From Planctomycetia bacterium (lineage in GTDB: Bacteria; Planctomycetota; Planctomycetia; Pirellulales; UBA7805): a stretch of DNA of 48,663 bases. A model generated the notes under the pieces. It was not told where the DNA came from, did not search any database, and saw only the letters and a program-made list of their open reading frames with translations. The position numbers and the translations under genes are program-made. This document shows positions 16,657-26,300 of the stretch, one piece after another. Position 1 is the stretch's first letter. Each line of letters opens with the position of its first letter. The stretch is taken from the NCBI GenBank assembly GCA_021413585.1, contig JAIOQB010000486.1, positions 1 to 48,663 on the forward strand, given 5' to 3'.

Positions 16657-19185
16657 ATGCCCACCTTTCCACCCAATGCCATGTGGTTTGCTGTGGCCGG
16701 CGCGGTGGCGGCGTGCGTGCCGATTGTATTGCACTTGATCAATCGCCGCCGGGTGCGCGTGATTCATTGGGCGGCGATGGATTTCTTGCGCGTCTCGGTC
16801 CAGCGCAGCCGCCGACTGCTGCAATTGCGGGACTTGCTGTTGATGCTGTTGCGCGCGGCGGCGCTGCTGCTGTTCGGCCTGGCATTGGCCCGGCCGTATA
16901 TCGCTCTGAAATCCGCCGACCTGGCGGGGAACCAGCCGCTGCATGCCGTGCTGCTGTTGGACAATAGCCTGAGCATGAGTTACCAGCAGCCCGGCGGCAC
17001 GTTGCTGGCCGATGCGAAGCAGCGGGCCAGGGCATTTGTCGATCGATTGCCCGAGGGGAGCCGCGTTTCGGTCGTCCCTGTCTGCGGCAATCCGGGTGGG
17101 TATCGACTGGACGCCTACGCTTCAAAGGACGACGCCCGCGAGGCGATCGACGCGATACAAGTGGTCGATCGCGCGGCCGCGTCGTCGCAGGTGGCCACGC
17201 TGGCGGCCGAGGCGTGCCGCAACACGCCGTCGCAAATGTCCCAGCGGCTGGTGCTGTGGACCGATCGGCAGGAGATCAATTGGCCCGCCGGCTCGGCCAG
17301 CGATTGGAAGCAGCAGGCGGAGCTGCAAGTCGTGCCGCTCGGCCCGCCGGCGCGCGACAACGCCTGGATCTCCGAGTTCCGCGTGCAAGACGCGGTGGCC
17401 AACGTCGACACGCCCACGCTGTTCAAAGCGGTGATCAACTACGTCGGCGACAAGCCGCGCGCGGACGTGCAGGCGGTGCTGACCGTCGACGGCCAACAGG
17501 TCGACAGCCGCACGGTGAACCTTGTGCCCGGCCAGTCGCAGAACATCGACTTCGAGTACACGTTCAAGAATCGTTTGGAAGCCGAGCAAGTCACCGACGT
17601 GCCGGTCACGCTCTCGCTCACGCCGGACCGCATGCCGGCAGACGATGCTCGCAGTTTGGTGGTGCCGGTGGTGGCGGCGCTGCCGGTGGCGTTTGTCGAT
17701 CAATGGGGAAGCAAGGAACGGCCTCGCGAAGGGATCCGGGGCGAGACGTATCCGCTGCGGCGGCTGCTCTCACCGGTCACGTCGCGCACCGAACCGCAGA
17801 AGCAGCTTGTCTCGATCCGGCACTACGCGGTCGGCGATCTGACGCGCGACAAGTTGGCCAGCGTTCGGCTGGTAGTGATGGCAGGTGTCCCCGAGCCGGG
17901 GGCGACAGTCGATCTATTGCGGCAATACGTCGAGCAAGGTGGCCAACTGGTGATCGCCGCCGGGGGGCGCTTTGATCCGGCCGCCTGGACTCGCACGGCG
18001 TGGCGCGACGGCGAGGGCATTTTGCCGCTGCCGCTTGCCTCGGCCCCCATCGGCGAGACGCTCAACGAAGCGGCCGCCACGGTCAATCCGCTGCGGCTGG
18101 ATGTCGATCGGCTGACGCACGACTATTTCCTGCCGCCACAGATGACCCGCGACGAATTAAAAATGATCTACAGCAAGCCGCTGTTCTTCAAGTCGATCGG
18201 CGTCGACGCTGATGACCCAGTTCGCAATAAAGTAGTGCAGAACGAAGCGAAGCGGCTGACCAAGAACCTCACCACGCTGGTTGAATCGGATCGCCGCCAG
18301 AAGCATTGGGCAGAGCAGGAGACGCGCGGCACGCTCGATGCCGCCGCCCGGAGCGAGCGGCAACTGGATGAAGCCCGCCGCGCGGAGATCGAGCCGCACT
18401 GGCTGCGCTGGGAAAACGCCCGAACGGAAGACCCACTGGCCCAGCGCCCGGCGGCCGGCGAGTCGATCGACACGCTAGCCAACCGCCTGGCGGAGAAGAC
18501 GCGCCCCGAGCCGATCGCCTGGTTCGACAATGGTCGCCCCTACATCGTCGAGCGGCAAGTGGGCCGCGGACGGATCACGCTGGTGGCCAGTGGCGTGTTT
18601 GGCGATTGGGGCAATGGTTGGAACACGCTCGGCACGGATGGCGATCCGGCGATGTTGCTCTACGACCGGCTGCTGCGCGGCCGGCTGGAAAACACGCTGC
18701 CCGATCGCAACTTGCCGGCGCTCGATCAAATCAGCCTGCCGATTCGCACGGCGGACCGCTATGCCCACATCACGCTCGCGCGTCCCAATGGCATCACCGA
18801 AGATCTGTCGCCGCAGTTTCTCGACGCGCAGCGGTTTGGGCTGACGCTCAATGATCTCACCGAGCGCGGCATCTATACCGTCACCGCCCGAGCGTCGCAG
18901 AGTGCCGATCCCAAAGCTGCCCGCGTGTTGTGGCAGGTGCCGCTGGCGGTCAATGGCCGGCCGGGCGAGTCGAACCTGGCGCCGATCGGCGAAGAGGAGT
19001 TCAAAAAACGGCTCGAAGGCGCGCCGGTCACGCTCGTCAACTCGGATCAGGAGTTGAGCCTGCAAGGCTCGCGCATTTTTGGCGAGAGCTGGTGGAAGTG
19101 GCTGATTCTCTCCGTGCTGGTGTTGTTGCTGACCGAACGGTGGTTGGTGGCGCGGACCGCTGCCGCCCGGGGGGCCGCAACATGA
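16657..19185 (+). CDS. BatA-type von Willebrand factor A membrane protein
   Basis: This 842-residue protein begins with the BatA N-terminal domain (PF07584): a membrane helix around 10-27, RRRVRVIHWAAMDFL, then QRSRRLLQLRDLLLMLLRAA and a second helix to about 80. A VWA domain follows with an intact MIDAS DxSxS (D102, S104, S106 in LLDNSLSMS). The remainder is beta-rich and ends with a membrane helix (KWLILSVLVLLL). Such proteins work with MoxR and DUF58 partners in membrane-associated assembly or metal insertion in other systems. No Shine-Dalgarno is evident. The stop overlaps the next start by ATGA (19182-19185). Confidence 0.88.
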   Translation: MPTFPPNAMWFAVAGAVAACVPIVLHLINRRRVRVIHWAAMDFLRVSVQRSRRLLQLRDLLLMLLRAAALLLFGLALARPYIALKSADLAGNQPLHAVLLLDNSLSMSYQQPGGTLLADAKQRARAFVDRLPEGSRVSVVPVCGNPGGYRLDAYASKDDAREAIDAIQVVDRAAASSQVATLAAEACRNTPSQMSQRLVLWTDRQEINWPAGSASDWKQQAELQVVPLGPPARDNAWISEFRVQDAVANVDTPTLFKAVINYVGDKPRADVQAVLTVDGQQVDSRTVNLVPGQSQNIDFEYTFKNRLEAEQVTDVPVTLSLTPDRMPADDARSLVVPVVAALPVAFVDQWGSKERPREGIRGETYPLRRLLSPVTSRTEPQKQLVSIRHYAVGDLTRDKLASVRLVVMAGVPEPGATVDLLRQYVEQGGQLVIAAGGRFDPAAWTRTAWRDGEGILPLPLASAPIGETLNEAAATVNPLRLDVDRLTHDYFLPPQMTRDELKMIYSKPLFFKSIGVDADDPVRNKVVQNEAKRLTKNLTTLVESDRRQKHWAEQETRGTLDAAARSERQLDEARRAEIEPHWLRWENARTEDPLAQRPAAGESIDTLANRLAEKTRPEPIAWFDNGRPYIVERQVGRGRITLVASGVFGDWGNGWNTLGTDGDPAMLLYDRLLRGRLENTLPDRNLPALDQISLPIRTADRYAHITLARPNGITEDLSPQFLDAQRFGLTLNDLTERGIYTVTARASQSADPKAARVLWQVPLAVNGRPGESNLAPIGEEEFKKRLEGAPVTLVNSDQELSLQGSRIFGESWWKWLILSVLVLLLTERWLVARTAAARGAAT

Positions 19186-21695
19186 CTTGGGCGCGCATGG
19201 TCGGTTGGCTGCTGGGGATCGACAACGTCGAGGCGATCGAGTTTCGCCGGCTGTCGTTCACCGAATCGTGGGCCAGCAACCGGCCAGTCTGGGTATTCTT
19301 CGGCGCGCTGGCGATGGTCGCAGTTGGCGTGGTGAGCTACTACCGCTTCGAGCCGGCCGCCAAAGGACGCAGTCGGTTGCTGCTGGCCGCGCTGCGCGGC
19401 TTGGCGCTGGGGCTGCTGCTGGTGATCCTGGCCGGGCCGGCGCTGACGGTCGTTTCCACAACGCACCCGAGTCCGCTGTTGTACCTGGTGTTCGACGGCT
19501 CGGACAGCATGGCGATTCAAGACAATGTTAGTGCCGACCAGCAGAATGCGCTGGCCGCGGCGGTGGATCTCCAATCCACGCCTGGCAAAAGCACAACGGA
19601 CGCTCCACGGCGGATCGACTATATCAAGGCGCTGGTGCGGCAGAAGAATAACAACGTCATCGAACGGCTGGCGAAGAATTACCGCCTTCGCGCATTCGTC
19701 TTCGATCGCCCTGAAGGGATCCGCAGCCTGGCGCTGTCGAAGTCGAGCCAGACCGACATCGAACCGGCCCTGCTGGCCGACAGCTTGACCACGGATGGCG
19801 AAGTGACCGCGCTCGGCGCCGCACTCGACGAGTTGGCCGTGAGGCACAAGAAGAGCCAATTGGCCGGTGTCGTGTTGCTGAGCGACTTTGGCTGGAACAA
19901 CGGGCCCTATCCGGTCGGCGCGGAAACTTCGCCGGTCGCCAGGCTGCATGTGCCAATTTACACGATCGGCGTCGGGCCCGAGGCGGCACTGGACCTGCGC
20001 GTCGAACTGGCCGCCGCTTCGACCACGAAGAAAGGTGAGCGGACTACGATCAATGTCACGCTCATTCAGAGCCAGCTCGACGGCCAGATGGCCCATGTGA
20101 AGGTGACCGCCGTGCCGCGGAAGGCGGGAGATGGGCAGAACACAGGTGCTAATACTGCCGACAAGGATGCTCGCGACGGCGAAACGCGTGGAGGAACTGT
20201 CCGCATCGGCGACCGCACCGTCCGGCTCGAGCAGCGCGAAATGGTGCTGGATTTCCCCTTTGAGCCGCAGGAGGCGGGGCAGTTTGAATTGATCGCGGAG
20301 GTCGAGCCGCTCACCGGCGAGCAGGTGCTGGAAAACAACAAGGCCCGTCGCGACTTGACCGCCACGGACGATTTCCTGCGGCTGCTGTACGTGGCGAACG
20401 AGCCAAGCTGGGAATGGCGGTTCGTCAAAGAGGTGTTCCACCGCGACAAGCTGGTCGGCACGCGGGGCTTTCACACGTACCTCAGGGCGAGCGATCCGGA
20501 CGTCCGCCGTCAGAATCCGATGTTTCTGCCTTCGCTGGAAATGCCGCGGAACGAGTTTTTCGCTAACGACATTTTATTCCTCGGCGACATGCCCCGGCTG
20601 GCGCTCACACCGACGTTCTGCGAGCAGGTGAAGGAATACGTCGACAAGTTCGGCGGCGGGCTGGTGGTGATGGCCGGGCCCGTGCATGGCGTGGGCGAGC
20701 TGTCCGAGACGCCGCTGGCCGATCTGCTGCCGGTGAGCGTCGAGTCGGGTGAGCGCATCCGCGCGAAGCAGCCATTCAAGATGCGGCTCACACCGGCCGC
20801 CGCCAGCGCGGATGCGGAGTTCATGCAGCTAGGCGCATCGGCCGACGAAAACCGCGCGGCGTGGGAAAACCTGGGTCCGCTGAATTGGTATCAACCGGCG
20901 ACCAAGAAGCACTTCCAGGCCACGGTGCTCGCCGAGCATCCCACCGACACGCTGGCCGACGGCAAAACGCCGCAGCCCCTGATCGCCGTGCGGCAATATG
21001 GCAAGGGCGAAGTGGTCTACTTCGCGTTCGACGAATTGTGGCGGCTGCGGCGCCGCTATGGCGAGCAGTACTATCGACAGTTCTGGGGGCAGTTGATTCA
21101 TCGCCTGGGGCTCAAGCACGCCGTGGGGAGCCAGAAGCGGTTTGACGTCTCGACCGGCGGACAGACGCGGTTCCGCGAAGGGGACCAGGTGACGCTCACC
21201 GTGGACGCCTACGACGAAAACTTCAAGCCGCTGCTGGCGGATCGCATCTCGGAGCACAAGCTGCAAGCCCGCGTGATTCCGCCCAATAAGCCGGGCGAGC
21301 GAACCGAGCCGCAGCCGTTGGCCATTCCGTTTGCCCGCGCGGGTCTGTTCGAGGCCCAGGTGCCGTTGTACGGCCCGGGTGAGTATCGCGTCGTGGTCAC
21401 CGACCCCGTGACTCGCAACGAAGTGGAAACCACGTTCAAAGTCGATCGCCGCAGTGCCGAGCGGCAAAGCGCCGTCCGCGAAGTGAAGCTGCAGCAGCGC
21501 ATCTCCGACGAGAGCGGCGGCAAGGCGTATGACCTGACCACCGCGTCGAAGCTGCCGGATGAGATCACCACCGCGCCGCTGGTTGAGGTGACACCGCAGA
21601 CGATCCCGTTGTGGGCGACGCCGCTCTGCTTTGGGTTGCTGGTATTGTTGACCGCCGGCGAATGGATTGGACGAAAATGGTTGAGGTTGCCATGA
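19182..21695 (+). CDS. VWA / glutamine-amidotransferase-like membrane protein
   Basis: This 837-residue protein has two N-terminal membrane helices (about 36-54 and 66-90) and a VWA domain with MIDAS residues D105, S107 and S109 (VFDGSDSM). A beta region with an intramolecular insert of charged residues (about 325-350) follows, then a class I glutamine-amidotransferase-like region (about 395-620: LLYVANEPSWEWRFVKEVF, ILFLGDMPR, GGGLVVMAGPVHG). It ends with a C-terminal membrane helix at about 810-828. The amidotransferase Cys nucleophile is not evident, as is usual for these VWA-associated copies. The start at 19182 is supported by the ATGA overlap and the membrane topology; longer upstream readings would run inside the BatA gene. 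Its own end overlaps the next gene by ATGA. Confidence 0.85.
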   Translation: MTWARMVGWLLGIDNVEAIEFRRLSFTESWASNRPVWVFFGALAMVAVGVVSYYRFEPAAKGRSRLLLAALRGLALGLLLVILAGPALTVVSTTHPSPLLYLVFDGSDSMAIQDNVSADQQNALAAAVDLQSTPGKSTTDAPRRIDYIKALVRQKNNNVIERLAKNYRLRAFVFDRPEGIRSLALSKSSQTDIEPALLADSLTTDGEVTALGAALDELAVRHKKSQLAGVVLLSDFGWNNGPYPVGAETSPVARLHVPIYTIGVGPEAALDLRVELAAASTTKKGERTTINVTLIQSQLDGQMAHVKVTAVPRKAGDGQNTGANTADKDARDGETRGGTVRIGDRTVRLEQREMVLDFPFEPQEAGQFELIAEVEPLTGEQVLENNKARRDLTATDDFLRLLYVANEPSWEWRFVKEVFHRDKLVGTRGFHTYLRASDPDVRRQNPMFLPSLEMPRNEFFANDILFLGDMPRLALTPTFCEQVKEYVDKFGGGLVVMAGPVHGVGELSETPLADLLPVSVESGERIRAKQPFKMRLTPAAASADAEFMQLGASADENRAAWENLGPLNWYQPATKKHFQATVLAEHPTDTLADGKTPQPLIAVRQYGKGEVVYFAFDELWRLRRRYGEQYYRQFWGQLIHRLGLKHAVGSQKRFDVSTGGQTRFREGDQVTLTVDAYDENFKPLLADRISEHKLQARVIPPNKPGERTEPQPLAIPFARAGLFEAQVPLYGPGEYRVVVTDPVTRNEVETTFKVDRRSAERQSAVREVKLQQRISDESGGKAYDLTTASKLPDEITTAPLVEVTPQTIPLWATPLCFGLLVLLTAGEWIGRKWLRLP

Positions 21696-23395
21696 CCCGT
21701 TTGGCCGAATTACGCAGCCAACTGCAAACCGTTGCCCTCCGCCGCCGCACGGCCCGTTGGGTGGTAGGCGGCAGCGCGCTGGTGCTGACCGCGCTGTGGG
21801 CGCTGGCGATCTTCTTTGTGATCGACTGGACCTTCTCCATGGGCCGCTTCGAACGGGCGTTCACGCTGCTGATCGCCGCCGGCGCCATGACCACCGTCTA
21901 CTGGACCCTGGCCCGGCCGTGGTTCAATCGCCGCGAGAACGAGATGGATGTGGCCCTGTTGGTCGAAAAACAGCGCGGCATCGACAGCGACCTGGTGGCG
22001 GCCTTGCAGTTCGAAGAACCGGCCGCTCGAAGCTGGGGATCGCAGGAGCTGCGCGAAGCGGTGATCGAGTACGTGACCGACTACGGCAAAGAGTGGAACC
22101 TGCTGGCTGATTTCCCGCGCGATCAGATGAAGCGCCGCGCGGTGCTGGTGGGCGTAAGCGCGCTGGCGATCGGCCTGGCGATGGCGGTATGGCCGGGCTA
22201 CGCCGGCGTGCTGATGAATCGCGTGCTGCTCGGATCGCGGCATTATCCCACCAGCACCAAGATTTGCGAAGTGGCCATCGGCGACGAACGATTTGCGCTC
22301 ACACCTTACGGCCAGCACGACATCCTGGCCAAGCGGCCGTTCGGCACGCCGCTCGACTTTGCGGTGCGCTGCGAGGCGCCGGCCGGAAAAGTGTCGGCCC
22401 AGGGGACGCTGCGGTTTCAAGCGGCTAATGGATTGAAGTCGGCCGTGTCGCTCACGCCGGACGAAAAGCAGCCGGGCACGTATCGTGGGCAGTTGCCGCG
22501 GCTGGTCGATCCGATTTCGTTCTCCATCGAAGTGGGAGACGCCTGGACCGATCCGGCGGCGATCGACGTCGTGCCGCTGCCGGTGGTCGAGATGAAAATG
22601 ACCGCCACCCCGCCGGCCTACGCCGCCCGGCTGGGCCAAAGCACCCGCGTGGAACAAACGTCGCGCCGCCAGTTGAGCGTGTTCGAGGGTTCGCGCGTCG
22701 ATCTGGACGTGGTCTGCCCCAATAAAACGCTCACCTTCGCCGTGCTAACGCTTGGCGATGCGAAGTTTCCGCTGACGCGCACGGACGCCGAAGGCCATGC
22801 CTGGCGGCTTTCGGCCGACAAGACGCCGCTGGCCGCGGTGAGCGTGCCACTGCATTTTTCGCTCGACGTTCGCGATCAGGACAATTTGGCGCCCGAGCAT
22901 CCGATTGAGGGAACGATCGCCATGGAGGCGGATCGGCCGCCGCAGGTGGAGATGCGGCTGGCCACGCGGCAGTGCTGGCCCGGGGCGGGACCCAAGATCG
23001 ACTTCGCCGTGAGCGATGACTTCGCCCTGTCGTCGATCGTGCTGCATGTGCAGGTGCGCCGCGCCGGCGGCAAGTCGACGCAGGATGTGAACCAAACCGT
23101 GTGGGAAGGGCAAGGGACGGCAAACCTCGGTAACCGACGAGAATTGAAAAATCGGTTCGTGCTGGACCTCGTGCCGCTGAAGCTAAACCCGGGTGACCAA
23201 GTGGCGGTGCAGATGGAAGCCCGCGACTATCGGGGCGAGCGGAAGGGGGAAGCGACCCTCAGCTCGCCCGAGTCGCTGAGCATCACCGACCGGATCACCG
23301 CCGAACGGGCGATCACGAACGAAAGCGATGCCCGCGGTGAGCAGCTCTTCGGCGACATTATTAGCCGCCTGACGGGTGCGGAGGGGAAGCGATGA
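21692..23395 (+). CDS. Membrane protein, DUF4175-like N-terminus
   Basis: This 567-residue protein has membrane helices at about 24-44 and 56-74 and a third at about 155-175. An amphipathic ALLVEKQRGIDSDLVAALQFEE segment lies between the second and third. After the third helix comes a beta-rich exported part with repeated strands like DLDVVCPNKTLTFAVLTLG and FALSSIVLHVQVRR. This layout resembles DUF4175-type membrane proteins, which in other genomes are fused to a long coiled coil; here the coiled coil is the next gene. The start at 21692 matches the four-base ATGA overlap seen at three junctions in this cluster; alternative in-frame ATGs at 21662 and 21677 exist. Confidence 0.75.
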   Translation: MTRLAELRSQLQTVALRRRTARWVVGGSALVLTALWALAIFFVIDWTFSMGRFERAFTLLIAAGAMTTVYWTLARPWFNRRENEMDVALLVEKQRGIDSDLVAALQFEEPAARSWGSQELREAVIEYVTDYGKEWNLLADFPRDQMKRRAVLVGVSALAIGLAMAVWPGYAGVLMNRVLLGSRHYPTSTKICEVAIGDERFALTPYGQHDILAKRPFGTPLDFAVRCEAPAGKVSAQGTLRFQAANGLKSAVSLTPDEKQPGTYRGQLPRLVDPISFSIEVGDAWTDPAAIDVVPLPVVEMKMTATPPAYAARLGQSTRVEQTSRRQLSVFEGSRVDLDVVCPNKTLTFAVLTLGDAKFPLTRTDAEGHAWRLSADKTPLAAVSVPLHFSLDVRDQDNLAPEHPIEGTIAMEADRPPQVEMRLATRQCWPGAGPKIDFAVSDDFALSSIVLHVQVRRAGGKSTQDVNQTVWEGQGTANLGNRRELKNRFVLDLVPLKLNPGDQVAVQMEARDYRGERKGEATLSSPESLSITDRITAERAITNESDARGEQLFGDIISRLTGAEGKR

Positions 23396-26300
23396 ACGCG
23401 AGACCCATAAACATTACTGCCATGCTGACAGGATTGTTGGCTCTCGTCCTGCTCGGTCAGTTGAATTCGCCCGCCCGGGCAGTGGACGACGAGGTGCTGC
23501 GCCGCCAGCAGGCCGATCAGCAACAGGCGCGTCTGATTGCCCGCGAATTGGTCAGCACCACGCTCGACCTCCAGTTGCGCCAACTGGAAGACAACCGACT
23601 GGCAGAGGGGAATCCGCTGTATGCGGAAATCCGCGACATGCGCGGCAGCGTCGACGGCTTGATCGATCGCGAGATGCGCGGGGTGATCGATCTGCTCGTG
23701 CAGGCTCGCAACGCGCAGGGGCGCCAGCAGGAAGAAAAATTCGCTCAAGCTCGCGATTTGGTCCGCCAGGTGGTGGTCCGGCTGGCGACGGAACGAAATC
23801 GCTTGCGCCGCCGGATGCACGCGGCCCGGCTGGCGGTTGAAGCGCAGCAGGTGCTGGAGCTGCAGCGCCGCACGCACGAAGCGACCAAGGCGCTGCCGAC
23901 CGTCGCAGGGCAGGACGAGCGAGAAACTCGCACGCTCAAGGTGATTCAAGACCAACACGACGTGCGGACTTTGTATTTGCAAATGGTCGGCCTGTTGGGC
24001 GAGGTCTCCAGTTGGAGTCCACCCACCGGCCCGGCCGCGGTTCGCGGCTTGCAGATGCTCAAGGCCCATCGCGTGGAGGAGCATGTGAGGGCAGCGGTCG
24101 ACGGCCTGGAGCACGTGCAGTTCGCGCAGGCGATCGAAAATCAACAAGCGGTGATCGACGGCCTGGTGGCCCTGCTGTCGCGCATCGATACGGCCCGCAC
24201 TTCCGGAATCGCCGACAGGGCGACGTTGTTGCGCTGGATCAGCGAACTGCGCGAGCGGCAGCGAAAATTGCTGGACGAAACGGCCAAGAGCCAGCTCACG
24301 CCGCAGCAGGCTGGCCCATTGGCCCGGCAGCAGCAATCGATCCACGAGGGGCTCGGCCAGATCGCGGACGAACTTTCCGCCGTGCCGCAGGTCGAAGCCA
24401 ACCTTCGCGACGCCAAGGCCGCGGCGCTGCAGGCAGTTGTCGAAATCCGCGCCGCGCATGTCGCCCCGGCCACTGCGCAACAGAAGATGGTTATCGATCA
24501 ACTCACGGCCTTGGAAAAAGTCATCAACGACACGCCGCTGCTCGCGACCGAGGGGAAGAGTGCCCACGAGTTGGGAGATATGGTGGCCCAATTGCGGCAG
24601 TTGCAGACGAAGCTCATCGGGTTGCGGCTGCAACAGACTCAGGCTGAGCAAGCCGTAGCGGGCAATCTGCCGCTGGCCGCCGATCTGGAAAAGCAGGTGG
24701 CCGCGTCGCTGGCCGAAGAGCGGCCGCGGCTCAGTACCCTTCCGGCGGCGGTGGGGGCGTGGCTCGAGCAGGCGGCGACCGCGGCGCACGATGCAGCGCA
24801 GGCCGCACAGGCTCAGCCCGATCGGGCCGCCTCGCGCGTTGGGCTGGCCAGCGACGCGCTGCGCCGCGCGGAGGCAGAGGTCGCCGCGGCGCTTGCCGAT
24901 GCTCAGCGAACGGCGCTGGCGGTGGAAGTGGGCGAGTTGAATCGGGCGATCGAAGTTCTTGAACGAGCGGCCGCCAGCGAGCGGCGGCAAGCCCAATTGG
25001 CCATCCAGGCGTCACGAGGAAAAGGACTCGCCGCGGTCGAGATCAAAGGAATGCTCGCCGAGCAGCAGAAGATCGACCAACTGAGCGTGAAGATCGCCGC
25101 GGCAGTGCAGGGAATCGTCGACGAAGCGGCCGGTCCGTTACAGGCCGCCCGCACCGCCATCGCCAAGACGTCGATCGAACTGCAGCGTGCCGCACAACAG
25201 CCGGCCGCCAGCGAACCAGCCCGTCAGGCGTCCACTCAGGTTGCCGGCGGGGCTAATGAATCGGCCATGCACCTCTTGAAAGCGGCCGATGTTCTGCGGC
25301 GCAATCTGCGGCGTGCGGCGGGCGACCTGGAAAAAATCGCCGCATCGCAGTTGCAGGCGGTGTCGGCCGTGGAGCGGCAAGTCGACAAGCAGCTCGAGGG
25401 CGAGAAGTCCGATCTCTCCGCGAAGCTCACACAACTGGCGGATGCCCGGCGGCAGGTGCTTGCGGCGGAGGTGGACCAGTTGCGTGCAGCGGGCCGTACC
25501 GACATGGCCGAGATGAGGGCATTGAGTCAGAAGCTGGATCTCGCCCGCACGGCGCAGAACGCCGCCGACTCCGAGGCGCGGCGCCTGGCGGAAGGCGTTG
25601 CCAACACGCCGTTGGACGCGGCCGAGCGGCAGCAGGCGTCCGCCGACGCCCTGGCCGATCTGGCCAAAGCGGCTGCGGCCCGACCCGCGGCGCAGAAGGA
25701 GGCCGCCGAAGGGCGCGACGATCCATTGGCCGCCGTGTTGCGTCGCGCGGCTGAAGCGGCGGGCGCGGCAGCCACGCAAACGGTTGATTCCGGCCCCAGA
25801 GCGGCGGAATCATTGCGCCAAGCGGCACGCGAGGCGATCGAAGAAGCTCATCGTCTGGCGGCGGCGGAAACGCAGGCCGCCCAGGCTCCGGCGCAGGCGC
25901 TCGACCCGCAGGCGCAGGCTCGCGTGAGCGATGCGGCTCGGCAGGCCAAAGACGCAGCGCTACCGGCCGCGCCGGATGCCGCCCACACGTTGGCGGAAGC
26001 GGCCGAGCAATCGCAGGAAGCGGCGAAGCAAGCCCGCGCGGGTGAGCGTGCGGCCGCCGACCGTTCGCAAAAAGCAACCGCCGCGGCGCTCGACAAAGCA
26101 AAGCAACAACTCGAAGCGGCCCGCGAGCAGTTGCTTTCCGAAGCGAAGCAAAAGCTGGCCGAGCAAAGCCAGAAGGCGGATCAATTGGCGGAAGCGGCCA
26201 GCCAGGTCGCGCCGGCGGCTGGCGCGGCGTTGCGGCAGGCGCAGCGTTCGGCCGATACCTCGAAGAACTCTCCCACCGGCAAGCCGGCCGACGCCGAGCA

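Noticed and set aside
23227..24996. Long open frame on the minus strand opposite the coiled-coil gene
   Set aside because: It is a by-product of high GC and of the Ala/Gln/Arg-rich coding strand. It has no domain pattern, low-complexity composition and lies wholly opposite well-supported genes.
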